From: Porphyromonas uenonis DSM 23387 = JCM 13868
Lineage (GTDB): Bacteria; Bacteroidota; Bacteroidia; Bacteroidales; Porphyromonadaceae
Assembly: GCF_000482365.1 (NCBI RefSeq)
Contig: NZ_KI535306.1
Location: 300,958-364,957 of the forward strand
DNA length: 64,000 nt
Reading direction: 5' to 3'
Shown one piece after another: positions 42,288 through 51,240 of the stretch. The position numbers were made by a program, and so were the translations under genes. The stretch's first letter is position 1; the number at the start of each line of letters is the position of its first letter. The notes under the pieces were generated by a model. It had not been told where the DNA came from and made no database searches. It saw only the letters and a program-made list of their open reading frames with translations.

Positions 42288-43539
42288 AATCGCCGTTATC
42301 GGACTAGGCTACGTAGGACTACCACTAGCCCGACTCTTCTCCACTAAATATACAACCATCGGTTTTGACCTCAACGCCAAGCGCGTCGAGGCACTGATGG
42401 CGGGACACGATGCCACACTAGAGGTCTCTGACGAACTTCTCCAGTCTGCCTTGGACAACGGATTTCGTTGCACCTCAGACATTGAGGAGATACGCTCTTG
42501 CAACTTCTACGTTGTAGCCGTGCCGACCCCCGTAGATGAGAACCACAACCCTGACTTGACTCCCCTCATTGGAGCCAGCACAACCATCGGTAAGGTGATC
42601 TCAAAGGGCGATGTTGTGGTCTACGAAAGTACCGTCTATCCAGGCGTCACGGAGGACGAATGTATCCCAGTCGTTGAGCAAGTATCGGGACTTAAGCTCA
42701 ACGTGGACTTCTACGCAGGTTATAGCCCTGAGCGCATCAACCCAGGCGACAAGCAGCATACCGTAGAGCATATCAAGAAGGTCACCTCTGGCTCCACACC
42801 CGAGGTGGGGGAGTATGTCAACGCTGTCTACAGCTCCGTCATCACCGCGGGTACCCACCTAGCATCTAGCATCAAGGTGGCTGAGGCTGCGAAGGTTATT
42901 GAGAACTCTCAGAGAGATATCAACATAGCTTTTGTCAATGAGTTGGCGAAGATCTTTGATCGTATGGGTATCGACACGCTAGAAGTGCTCGAAGCTGCTG
43001 GCACGAAGTGGAACTTCTTGCCCTTCCGCCCAGGACTCGTCGGTGGTCACTGCATCGGTGTCGATCCGTACTACTTAGCTCAGTGTGCACAGCGGTATGG
43101 GTACAATCCGGAGATCATCCTCGCTGGTCGGCGTATGAACGACGGTATGGGTGCTTATGTTGCTGAGCAGGTGGTCAAACTGATGCTCAAGCGGGGTATA
43201 CAGGTGCTGAACTCTAACGTGCTGGTGCTAGGCTTTACCTTCAAGGAGAACTGCCCCGATGTGCGCAACACGAAGGTGATCGACATCGTCAAGACGCTTC
43301 GCGAGTACAATGTCAACGTCACCATCCACGATCCATGGGCCAATCCCGAGATTGCACAGCGTGAGTATGGTGTGGAGATACAGAACGAACTCCCCACGGA
43401 CCGCTACGATGCCGTCATCCTAGCCGTCTCCCACAGAGAGTTCGAGGGTCTCGACCTCGACAAACTCAAGGCTGGCAACGCCGTCGTCTACGACGTCAAG
43501 TCATTCCTCCCACCCCACGCCTACGACCAGCGACTGTAA
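42247..43539 (+). CDS. Nucleotide-sugar (UDP-HexNAc) dehydrogenase with repeat-encoded N-terminus
   Basis: 430 residues. The family fold begins at KIAVIGLGYVGLPLA (residue 15), where homologues normally start; the first 14 residues come from CAGCCAA heptamers. Later motifs: VVAVPTPVD near 92, YESTVYPGVTED, FYAGYSPERINPGD near 158, AAGTKWNFLPFRPGLVGGHCIGVDPYYL near 248 with the catalytic Cys in GGHCIGVDPYY, and VLVLGFTFKENCPDVRNTK. This matches WbpO/TviB-type enzymes oxidising UDP-GalNAc or UDP-GlcNAc to the uronic acid. No other ATG lies between the repeats and the fold. Confidence 0.9.
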   Translation: MNQPTANSQQPTAKIAVIGLGYVGLPLARLFSTKYTTIGFDLNAKRVEALMAGHDATLEVSDELLQSALDNGFRCTSDIEEIRSCNFYVVAVPTPVDENHNPDLTPLIGASTTIGKVISKGDVVVYESTVYPGVTEDECIPVVEQVSGLKLNVDFYAGYSPERINPGDKQHTVEHIKKVTSGSTPEVGEYVNAVYSSVITAGTHLASSIKVAEAAKVIENSQRDINIAFVNELAKIFDRMGIDTLEVLEAAGTKWNFLPFRPGLVGGHCIGVDPYYLAQCAQRYGYNPEIILAGRRMNDGMGAYVAEQVVKLMLKRGIQVLNSNVLVLGFTFKENCPDVRNTKVIDIVKTLREYNVNVTIHDPWANPEIAQREYGVEIQNELPTDRYDAVILAVSHREFEGLDLDKLKAGNAVVYDVKSFLPPHAYDQRL

Positions 43540-43603
43540 CACGCCCCCCCTCTCAACGAGAGGCATGCACCTATCACTCTCAGTTGAATTAGAAAGAAAT
43601 ATC

Positions 43604-44920
43604 ATGGATAAGCTACAGATACATATCTCAAACTTTAGAGCTATCGAAGATGCACAGATAGCCCTAAATGGGATCACTGTACTCACTGGGCTCAATGCCA
43701 CTGGCAAGAGTACGATCAGTCGCATGATGTACTATGCAGGTTATTATGCAAGTCACTATCAAGAGCTGATCGATGATCGTCTGGCAAAAAGGATGGAGAG
43801 TATTACTTTTTATTTCATCCGATCTTTAGATCTGCTATCAGATGATTTGAGATTGTCTTTTATGGGAAAAGGCTATAGAAACTATTTATGCGAACCTTTT
43901 TCCAAAGAGGAGTCATATCAGATAATTGCAGCTCTACAAGCGTACTATGAGGGTGGGGCTCAAGTAAAGTCCGTGGATAGAGAGCGGTTGGGACAAATCT
44001 TTAGCAAGAAAATCAAGAACAGATACGAATTCCTAAACCATCTAGATGGGCTAAAGAGCGATATTGATGACATTTACGATGATTATAACAAGACCCTTTA
44101 TGAGCGACCATCTCTCCATCTATTAAACAAGCTCGTTGAGCTTTTCGACACATCAAAAGAGACCTTGATAAACGCTTTAGAGGTGAGGGAAGAAGAAGTG
44201 GAAATCATCAGCTCTAAACGGAAAAGCATTGGACTTTTCTCCTCATTCGATAATGTCTTTTACATTAACACTCCTGTGATTGCCAATTTCTCAGGTGATT
44301 TTCTAACAAGTCTGCTTGATCAGAATTGGGTTGATCTCATTAAGCTTTTCTATAATAGAGAATCAACGATGTTGAGTGATAAGGAACTTGAGGTCTTAGC
44401 CTTCCTTACAAAGATTACACATGGTCAAGTGGAGCTCCCTTCTAATAATCCAGAGGCCATATGGCAGACACGTAAGATATACTTTACCGAGAGCAGTGGG
44501 GAGAGCTACGCTATCAAAGAGGTTGCCACGGGCATCAAGAGCTTTGCACTCATACAGTCGCTACTTCAGAAGGGGTTACTAACTGAGAGAACTCTGCTCA
44601 TCATAGACGAACCTGAGGCTCATCTGCACCCGCAGTGGACGGTCGAGTACGCCCGTATCATCACAACATTGCACCGAGAGCTTGGCGTCAAATTTCTCCT
44701 TGCGACCCACAGCCCGAGGCTGGTACAGTCGCTCTCCTTGTTCGCCAGCGAAGAGGAGGAGACCGCGAAGTCCCTGCTATTCTATATGAGTGAGCCGACA
44801 GGGACCACGCCCGTGCGCTACCGCTTTAGAAAGTTGACCGAAGAGGAGGGTATAGAGCCTATCTTCAGCTGCTTCAATACAGCCTACGACGTTATGAACC
44901 AGTATATTGCAGAGGAGTAA
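43604..44920 (+). CDS. ABC/AAA-type ATPase (AAA_21-like), first gene of a two-gene cassette
   Basis: 438 residues from the ATG at 43,604, which begins KLQIHISNFRAIEDAQI as usual for this class; an ATG at 43,565 would add 13 unlikely residues. Walker A is GLNATGKST (29-37); Walker B is LLIIDEPEAHLHPQW with Asp335-Glu336; a switch His lies in LATHSPRL near 369. The middle is a long variable helical insert. Such SMC/RecF-like ATPases occur in OLD, Septu, PARIS and related defence pairs, and as orphan regulators. The 5' two thirds is strongly A+T-rich compared with the flanking dehydrogenase. The next gene starts five bases after its stop. Confidence 0.8.
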   Translation: MDKLQIHISNFRAIEDAQIALNGITVLTGLNATGKSTISRMMYYAGYYASHYQELIDDRLAKRMESITFYFIRSLDLLSDDLRLSFMGKGYRNYLCEPFSKEESYQIIAALQAYYEGGAQVKSVDRERLGQIFSKKIKNRYEFLNHLDGLKSDIDDIYDDYNKTLYERPSLHLLNKLVELFDTSKETLINALEVREEEVEIISSKRKSIGLFSSFDNVFYINTPVIANFSGDFLTSLLDQNWVDLIKLFYNRESTMLSDKELEVLAFLTKITHGQVELPSNNPEAIWQTRKIYFTESSGESYAIKEVATGIKSFALIQSLLQKGLLTERTLLIIDEPEAHLHPQWTVEYARIITTLHRELGVKFLLATHSPRLVQSLSLFASEEEETAKSLLFYMSEPTGTTPVRYRFRKLTEEEGIEPIFSCFNTAYDVMNQYIAEE

Positions 44921-44924
44921 GAAG

Positions 44925-45458
44925 ATGGCACAGAAGAAGCGGCAATCCTTATCTTTTGCTCCACACTGCAGAGAACTAACGGGATCCATCGCATATAAGC
45001 GAGGTCATGCTAAGCCTCTCTCCGACCTCTTGAAGGATGAGGGGGCGAAAGCGGATGCGAATGTAATCCCCCAAGACCCAGTTATTGATGTGGACGCTTT
45101 AGCAACGGATACACCACAGGCCGATAAGCCCAGTAGTGTAGACATGCTCTTCGGCTGTACGAACAATCTGATTCAGCTTGTGGAGTGTAAGTACCGAGTA
45201 GGCGGCAAGAAGAAAGATCGGAAAAGCCTCACGCCACCTACAAAAAGTGAGCTAGAGAAAAAGGTCCGTGGCACTAAACAGCTATTGTCTGACGAAGATC
45301 TCGGAGCTGGCTTTGCGCCTGCTCTAGTGCTTCTATTCAGCGACAGACACATAGAGCAAGCTCGTGCCTGGGTCAACGACTACAACGCTGGCAAGAAGAC
45401 CCCTCTCTACAAAGAGATGATCACCGCTGACTTTCTAGACACCTTCTTCCACCCCTAA
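44925..45458 (+). CDS. Putative PD-(D/E)xK-like protein, partner of the ATPase
   Basis: 177 residues from the ATG at 44,925, five bases after the ATPase stop; an ATG at 44,907 overlaps the ATPase. Not recognised as a named family. A nuclease-like core is visible: SSVD73MLFG, then a strand NLIQLV and E87-C-K89, i.e. D-x13-E-x-K, followed by basic residues (KYRVGGKKKDRK). A late stretch FAPALVLLFSDRHIEQARAWV could be the next strand and helix. The N-terminus is basic with HCRELTG. A nuclease role is an inference from this spacing alone. Confidence 0.55.
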   Translation: MAQKKRQSLSFAPHCRELTGSIAYKRGHAKPLSDLLKDEGAKADANVIPQDPVIDVDALATDTPQADKPSSVDMLFGCTNNLIQLVECKYRVGGKKKDRKSLTPPTKSELEKKVRGTKQLLSDEDLGAGFAPALVLLFSDRHIEQARAWVNDYNAGKKTPLYKEMITADFLDTFFHP

Positions 45459-45488
45459 GCAACACTCACCCCTAAGTTACCAGCCCTA

Positions 45489-45578
45489 ATGACCTTTGAA
45501 GAGAACATCAATAAGCAATACGACAATGAGTTCATGGGTCGTGTCGCAAATAAGAACCTCCTACAAGTCTACTTATGA
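45489..45578 (+). CDS. Possible 29-residue small protein or leader
   Basis: ATG at 45,489 gives 29 codons with stop TGA at 45,576-45,578, which overlaps the ATG of the ATP-grasp gene (ATGA). The peptide starts MTFEENINKQYDNEF. It may be the remnant N-terminus of a lost gene or a leader that couples translation. No family recognised. Confidence 0.3.
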   Translation: MTFEENINKQYDNEFMGRVANKNLLQVYL

Positions 45579-46612
45579 AGATCGCTATAGCTGACCGCAA
45601 AGGCAGTTTTTCAGACTACTGGATTAAATACTGCGAAGAGCACAGTATTCCCTACAAAGTTGTGAATCCTTACGACACAGACATTATAGAGCAGGTAAGT
45701 GATTGCGATGCGTTTATGTGGCATCACCATCATGCAAGCTTTAAAGACATCCTCTTTGCCAAGCAACTACTATTCTCCCTTGAGCAGGCTGGCAAGATTG
45801 TCTTTCCTAACTTTAGAACAGGCTGGCATTTTGATGATAAGCTAGGACAGAAGTACCTCTTTGAGGCTTTAGGGGTTCGAGCTGCTAAGTCATGGGTATT
45901 CTATGATAAGAAGAGTGCCTACAAGTGGATTGAGACGACAGACTTTCCCAAGGTGTTTAAGCTAAGAGGAGGCGCCGGCTCAGCTAATGTGAGATTAGCT
46001 AGAAGTAAGAGACAGGCAAAGGCATTCGTTCGTAAAGCTTTGCGCCGAGGCTTTGCATCTACCAATCCCCTCTTTTCGGCAAAAACTCAATGGCAAAACT
46101 TCGTCAAGGGACAAGGTCGGTTTTACGATGTTGCTAAGTATATAGGGCTATATCTATTCCCTGGACTTAATGGGGGTAGGCGTATGCCTCGACAAAAAGG
46201 GTATGCCTACTTTCAAGAGTTCATCCCTAATAACGGGTTTGATTATAGATTGGAGATTGCAAACAATAAGGCAATAGCTATGGTGCGTATGTGTAGAGAG
46301 GGTGACTTCAGAGCCTCTGGAGGACATGATGACAGATATGACGCATCTCTAATTCCGCAAGACGTTGTTGAGTTTGCCTTTGAGTGCTATGACAAGCTAG
46401 AAGTGCAGTCCGTAGCTCTCGACATTGTCAGAGAGAAGCAGTCGGAAGAGTTATATCTGATAGAGGTCTCTTATTGTTACGGACTGGATGCAGATGAATT
46501 TGAGCACGGATACTGGACTCGTGATGGCGAGCATCATTGTGAGCCGCTTAATGGCGTATACTGGATGATAGAAGAAGTTATCAAAGCCGTCTCGTATAGT
46601 AAAAGAGGGTAG
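45575..46612 (+). CDS. ATP-grasp fold protein
   Basis: 345 residues. Residues ~1-100 form a pre-ATP-grasp domain; around 120-160 is WIETTDFPKVFKLRGGAGSANVRLA, with the Lys of the first ATP-contacting strand and a Gly-rich loop; near 210-245 YFQEFIPNNGFDYRLEIANNKAIAMVR; and near 295-305 ELYLIEVSYCYG, where the metal-binding Glu/Asn of the family normally lies. Such enzymes join a carboxylate to an amine through an acyl phosphate. Position inside a polysaccharide cluster, next to an arginase-like gene, suggests amide modification of a sugar or a peptide-like cap; the substrate is unknown. Two bases separate it from the next gene. Confidence 0.75.
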   Translation: MKIAIADRKGSFSDYWIKYCEEHSIPYKVVNPYDTDIIEQVSDCDAFMWHHHHASFKDILFAKQLLFSLEQAGKIVFPNFRTGWHFDDKLGQKYLFEALGVRAAKSWVFYDKKSAYKWIETTDFPKVFKLRGGAGSANVRLARSKRQAKAFVRKALRRGFASTNPLFSAKTQWQNFVKGQGRFYDVAKYIGLYLFPGLNGGRRMPRQKGYAYFQEFIPNNGFDYRLEIANNKAIAMVRMCREGDFRASGGHDDRYDASLIPQDVVEFAFECYDKLEVQSVALDIVREKQSEELYLIEVSYCYGLDADEFEHGYWTRDGEHHCEPLNGVYWMIEEVIKAVSYSKRG

Positions 46613-46614
46613 GC

Positions 46615-47514
46615 ATGAAAACATTTGATGTCATAGGTTACCCCATCAACTTAGGTTGCGATAAAGATGGCAACGAGTTAACCCCGTCTATACTTAGGCG
46701 GGATGGTTGCTATACCTCCGCTAAGCATCAAGTGAATGACTTGGGCGACCAACCCTGCACGCCAAGGGCTACTATCATGGAGGAGAAGTATGCTTCACAC
46801 CCTAAGATCAAGTTCCTCAATCCTATCTTAACAGCCTCTCGTCCCTTGGCTGAGCGGGTCAAGCATTCGATAGAGCAGCAACATATTCCCCTATGTGTGG
46901 GAGGTGACCATGTAATGGCTTTTGGTAGTATCGCTGGCGTTGGTCTAGCTAAAGGAGCAGACAACTATGCCGTTATATACATCGATGCACATGGAGACTT
47001 CAATACGGAGGCTAGCTCCTCAACGGGAAACATGCATGGCATGCATCTCTCCTATCTTATGGGGTTTGGAGAGGATGACATCGCTAATTTTTGGGGAGTA
47101 AGCCCGCTCTTGAAGCCTCAAAACATCTACTTCTTGGGAGCTAGAGCTCTAGATCCTGGGGAGAAAGAGATGGCTGCTAAGCTCAATATGTACATCCGTA
47201 GCTCCGAGCAGCTCAACGCCTCAGATCCCGCAGAGGTTATCGTTGATATCCTCTCTGACATCAAGCGCAAAGGTATTGACCATATCCATCTCAGCTTCGA
47301 TGTGGATGTGATTGACCCTAGATATGCCCCTGGTACGGGTGTCCCGGAAAAGGATGGCATCACGCCAGCTCTTGCGTATACCCTCGTTCGACAGGCTGTG
47401 CAGTCGGATTTGGTTAAGTCAATTGATCTGGTAGAGCTTAATGCCAATCTAGATCAAGACCGCATGACCGAAAAAATCATGCAACAAGTATTGAGTATCA
47501 TCCTAGAAGGGTAA
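46615..47514 (+). CDS. Ureohydrolase (arginase/agmatinase/formiminoglutamase family)
   Basis: 299 residues with all three binuclear Mn motifs: CVGGDHVMAFGS (about 95-106), AVIYIDAHGDFNTEAS (about 120-135) and HLSFDVDVIDPRYAPGTG (about 225-242). The family hydrolyses guanidino or related C-N bonds. The start INLGCDKDGNELTPSILRR is close to arginase (GVDLGP) lines. No amino-acid catabolism genes are near; it lies between the ATP-grasp gene and the flippase, four bases before the latter, so it probably belongs to the polysaccharide operon and may act on a guanidino-bearing precursor. Confidence 0.87.
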   Translation: MKTFDVIGYPINLGCDKDGNELTPSILRRDGCYTSAKHQVNDLGDQPCTPRATIMEEKYASHPKIKFLNPILTASRPLAERVKHSIEQQHIPLCVGGDHVMAFGSIAGVGLAKGADNYAVIYIDAHGDFNTEASSSTGNMHGMHLSYLMGFGEDDIANFWGVSPLLKPQNIYFLGARALDPGEKEMAAKLNMYIRSSEQLNASDPAEVIVDILSDIKRKGIDHIHLSFDVDVIDPRYAPGTGVPEKDGITPALAYTLVRQAVQSDLVKSIDLVELNANLDQDRMTEKIMQQVLSIILEG

Positions 47515-47517
47515 TCA

Positions 47518-48786
47518 ATGGTAAGCGGTAAACTCAAGTCGCTAATAGATAGAGTGCGAGGTAATCAAGATGCAAGGACTCTTATTGAGAACTTTGCCTC
47601 GCTCTCTATTCTAAAGGCATTAGGACTCGTCCTTCCGTTAGTTACGCTTCCTTACCTTTCAAGAGTTATCGGGGTGGCACGATTTGGAGATATAGCGTTT
47701 GCCAGCTCAATTACTGTCTACTTCATGACAATCACAGACTACGGATTTAACTATACTGCAACGAGAGATTTATCCAAGAACAGAGGAAACATGCAGTATG
47801 TCCGAGAACTGTTTTGGAATGTGCTCTATACAAAGTTGTTTTTGTTTGTCATCTCTACGATCATCTTTGCAATACTAGTAGAGACAATCCCACTACTTCG
47901 AGAGCATCGCTTGCTATTGTGGTTTACTTACCTATCCGTGCCTTGTTACATGCTATTCCCTGAATGGTTCTTCCAGGGAATTGAAAAGATGAAGTACATC
48001 ACGATTGTCAATGTCATATCCAAACTACTCTTCACCGTACTCATCTTTTTTGTGATCAAGGAGGAGGCAGACTACATTCTGCATCCCGTACTCAGTGCCT
48101 TTGGACTGCTAGTGGCAGGTGTGATCTCTCAAGTGATTGTCATTCACAAGTACAAAGTGTTTCCCACTGCTATCTCTTGGAAAAGCATCATATCCACCCT
48201 AAAGTCAGGATGGAACATATTCTTTTCGCTCATTGTGCCGAACTTGTATACGAATATGTCAACAACGTATTTGAAGATGTTCAGTGGAAGTGTGGGGGCT
48301 GGACTCTTCACAAGTGGAAGGACGTTTATAGATCTCTCAGATCAAGTCTCCACAGTCTTTGCGAGGGTCTTCTTTCCTTTCTTATCACGACGCCCAGAGA
48401 AGCACGCTCTTTTTAGCAGAATCTTATTAGTAGTCAGCTTGGGCATGGGCATAGCTCTCTTTGTGGGGGCAGATTTGTTAGTAGACCTTTTCTATAGCGA
48501 AGCTTTTAGAGACTCTGCTACAGTCATTAGAATCATGGCTATATGTCCACTATTTCTTTACTTGATGAATGCCTTTGGCACCAATTATCTTGTTGTAATT
48601 GGGAAAGACAAAGCGTATCGACAAGTAGTCATGTGGTGTTCATTCTTAGGACTGTTTGTCGCTTACTTCTCTATAAAGCAGTTCGGCTACATAGGTGCGG
48701 CTTACACATACGTAATAATATGGGGGATAAGAGGGGTAGTGACTTGGCTACTCGCAAGAAAGTATAAACGACAACTTGTACAATGA
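47518..48786 (+). CDS. Wzx-type polysaccharide flippase
   Basis: 422 residues with about 12-14 membrane helices and no large loops. The first ~60 residues (NFASLSILKALGLVLPLVTLPYLSRVIG) are the classic start of the polysaccharide biosynthesis transporter family, followed by FGDIAFASSI and YGFNYTATRDLS. It moves the undecaprenyl-linked repeat unit to the outer face of the inner membrane. Overlaps the CapA-like gene by four bases. Confidence 0.92.
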   Translation: MVSGKLKSLIDRVRGNQDARTLIENFASLSILKALGLVLPLVTLPYLSRVIGVARFGDIAFASSITVYFMTITDYGFNYTATRDLSKNRGNMQYVRELFWNVLYTKLFLFVISTIIFAILVETIPLLREHRLLLWFTYLSVPCYMLFPEWFFQGIEKMKYITIVNVISKLLFTVLIFFVIKEEADYILHPVLSAFGLLVAGVISQVIVIHKYKVFPTAISWKSIISTLKSGWNIFFSLIVPNLYTNMSTTYLKMFSGSVGAGLFTSGRTFIDLSDQVSTVFARVFFPFLSRRPEKHALFSRILLVVSLGMGIALFVGADLLVDLFYSEAFRDSATVIRIMAICPLFLYLMNAFGTNYLVVIGKDKAYRQVVMWCSFLGLFVAYFSIKQFGYIGAAYTYVIIWGIRGVVTWLLARKYKRQLVQ

Positions 48787-49955
48787 ATATAATAGTGACA
48801 GGAGATCTATATCTCACTGAGTCAAATATAAAGAGTATCAACACAAATGGAGTTCATAGGTCTTTTTCAGAAGAACTATGTACTGTGATACAAAAAGCAG
48901 ATTTCTCCATAACTAACTATGAATCTGCAGTACATATATCCGAAAAGCTCAAAGGTATATCCAAGACGGGTCCTGTCTTATCTACATCTCCAGATGCGAT
49001 GAAGATTGTTAGGGAAATGGGTTTTGATTGTGTCACCCTTGCAAACAACCACATACGAGATCTAGGAGGTCAAGGCATTGAGAATGCTCTTGAGGTGGCT
49101 CAGCAAAATGGAATCGAGACAGTGGGTGCTGCCCGCACGAAAGAGGCGGCACAGCGACCTCTTTATATTGAGATTGACGGAGTCAAACTTGCGATCATCA
49201 ATTTCTGTGAGAATGAATTCTCCACATTAGCTCGACCTAATGAACCTCAAGCCAATAGCTATAATCTAGTAGATGTTTTCTATCAAATAAAGGAGGCGAA
49301 GCGTCTTGCAGACTTTGTGCTTCTAATCGTCCACGCAGGACATGAGGAGTATCCTCTTCCCTCTCCTCGGATGAAGAGAGACTTCCGGTTTTTTGTTGAT
49401 GCAGGAGCCAATGCAGTGGTTTGTCACCATGCTCATTGCTATACTGGATATGAAGTTTATCACGAGGCTCCTATCTTCTATGGATTAGGCAACTTCGTTT
49501 TTGAAGGGGATTCGTCAGAGTTGTCAATATGGAATTATGGATATATGCTGGAGCTAAGCCTCACAAAAGAAAACGGGCAGATCTCCCCAAGCTTTGTACT
49601 ACATCCATACAAGCAAGGAGTAAAAGGGGATCCTGTCTTACTGCATAATCTAGGAAAAGAGGAGGCGGTTGAGTTCGCACAAGAGATAGAAAAGAAAAAT
49701 GGTATAATAGCCGATGACGAAGAGTTGACAAAAGCTTTTGCCCTGCTAGCCAAGCGTAATCGACTTCGGAAATACATTTTGTCTCCATATAGAGGACGAA
49801 TAGCTCAAGCCCTGAACGCAAGAGGTCTGTTGCCTTCATTTATTAGTCGGAAAAAGGAGCTGCTCCTTATGAACGTTTTACGTTGCGAAGCTCATAGAGA
49901 CATGGTCTCTTCCAATTTGGAGCAGCTCTACTACTTCACTTCAAAGGAGTCGTAA
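48783..49955 (+). CDS. CapA-family protein (PGA_cap metallophosphatase fold)
   Basis: 390 residues. Begins NIIVTGDLYLTESN, then DFSITNYESAV near 40, VTLANNHIRDLGGQGI near 81-96, LLIVHAGHEEYPLPS near 180 and VCHHAHCYTGYEVYHEAPIFYGLGNFVFEG near 222-250: the metal-ligand pattern (Asp, Asn-His, His, His-x-His) of the CapA/PGA_cap family. The founding member exports or anchors poly-gamma-glutamate, but no other pgs genes are seen here. No signal peptide is evident. It is coupled to the flippase by overlap, so it probably modifies or processes the cluster's product. Confidence 0.87.
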   Translation: MNIIVTGDLYLTESNIKSINTNGVHRSFSEELCTVIQKADFSITNYESAVHISEKLKGISKTGPVLSTSPDAMKIVREMGFDCVTLANNHIRDLGGQGIENALEVAQQNGIETVGAARTKEAAQRPLYIEIDGVKLAIINFCENEFSTLARPNEPQANSYNLVDVFYQIKEAKRLADFVLLIVHAGHEEYPLPSPRMKRDFRFFVDAGANAVVCHHAHCYTGYEVYHEAPIFYGLGNFVFEGDSSELSIWNYGYMLELSLTKENGQISPSFVLHPYKQGVKGDPVLLHNLGKEEAVEFAQEIEKKNGIIADDEELTKAFALLAKRNRLRKYILSPYRGRIAQALNARGLLPSFISRKKELLLMNVLRCEAHRDMVSSNLEQLYYFTSKES

Positions 49956-50004
49956 TCTACAACTGAAGTCCTTTTCAGATGGAAAAGAGATTTGATTTAA
50001 TGCT

Positions 50005-51240
50005 ATGAGAGAACATACCACCTTAAAAAAGGCCTCAAAGTTTGGAGCAGTGGCTTTCATCGGGAGTCTGTTTCTGTACACTCTTGCTTACACTATCTTG
50101 GCTCCATTGGGAGAAAGTCGTCTCCTTGACCGAGGATTGCTTGTTTTATTTGTTGTGGTAGAGATTATTGGCACATTCTTATTTTACTGTGCTCACAATA
50201 TTAGAGTCTCTCGTAGTTACAAGCACGTCAAAAGGTTGGTAAACTCTTTCGTTGCTTTCAGTTTGCTTTCTTTTGGCTATGCCATAGTAGAGCTAGCCTT
50301 TGGAGATGTACAAAAAGTATCAGGCAATTTACCAACTATTATCAGCGTCTGCCTCAGTCTTCCAGCTAGCTTATACTATCTGAGAGACGTAAATTATAGG
50401 ATCACCGGAAAAGTCCTATTTTGGGCTTTCCTGCCTATCTACTTATACGTTTTCCTTAATAGACTGCTGCAATTCAGAGTCCTAGGAGGCTATTCTGAAG
50501 ATGTCTTTCTCCATGGAGATAATGTTGCTTATAACTTCGTTATTCTCACACCCTTGGCGCTCTTTGCGTATAAAGATAAAAAGTGGATGGGGTTGCTTCT
50601 GTTACTATTACTATCCACACTCGTATTCCTCTGTGCAAAAAGAGGAGCTATTCTCTCTCAAGGACTAATCATTTTGATCTTTATTTTTAGAGGACCCTAT
50701 AAGTTCGGGCGATGGGGATTTGCTGTTTTGTGCATCGGAGGATTTCTAGCTTTAATGCCCATAGTGTCACATATTCAGAGTATGGAAGTATCCCCATTAG
50801 ATCGATTTGAAGATACTAGTGGCTCTGGAAGATCTGAAATATACTCTAGCATTGTTGATGGAGTAAAGCAGTCCTCTTTTGGAGCTCTTTTATATGGACA
50901 CGGATTTTATGCGACAGCAGATCTTAATAAAAGATCTTTTGGAAGCGATATTGGAACAGTAGCTCATAATGACTGGCTAGAGATAGCTTATGACTTTGGA
51001 TTGGTTGGACTGATTCTTTATTTGTTGATACTGTTCTTTCTATTGAAAGCTGCCATTAAGAGTGAGAAACAAGAATCTCGACTTTTACTAATCATTCTAG
51101 TCATATTCTTGGTAAGAACAAGCTTCAGCATGGTATTCGCTGATAAGGGGTCTATAATATACTACACAACCGTGGGATTAATTTTACTTGAAGATATTAG
51201 GATGAAATCCAACCAGAATACAAGGAGTAGGATATTATGA
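50005..51240 (+). CDS. O-antigen polymerase/ligase-type membrane protein (Wzy/WaaL-like)
   Basis: 411 residues, about 11 membrane helices. A large periplasmic loop around residues 255-315 (SPLDRFEDTSGSGRSEIYSS, GHGFYATADLN, AHNDWLEIAYDFGLVGLIL) carries the H-N-x-x-L-E motif typical of the Wzy_C / O-antigen ligase family. Within a cluster with a flippase it is most likely the polymerase. Overlaps the next gene by four bases. Confidence 0.87.
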   Translation: MREHTTLKKASKFGAVAFIGSLFLYTLAYTILAPLGESRLLDRGLLVLFVVVEIIGTFLFYCAHNIRVSRSYKHVKRLVNSFVAFSLLSFGYAIVELAFGDVQKVSGNLPTIISVCLSLPASLYYLRDVNYRITGKVLFWAFLPIYLYVFLNRLLQFRVLGGYSEDVFLHGDNVAYNFVILTPLALFAYKDKKWMGLLLLLLLSTLVFLCAKRGAILSQGLIILIFIFRGPYKFGRWGFAVLCIGGFLALMPIVSHIQSMEVSPLDRFEDTSGSGRSEIYSSIVDGVKQSSFGALLYGHGFYATADLNKRSFGSDIGTVAHNDWLEIAYDFGLVGLILYLLILFFLLKAAIKSEKQESRLLLIILVIFLVRTSFSMVFADKGSIIYYTTVGLILLEDIRMKSNQNTRSRIL

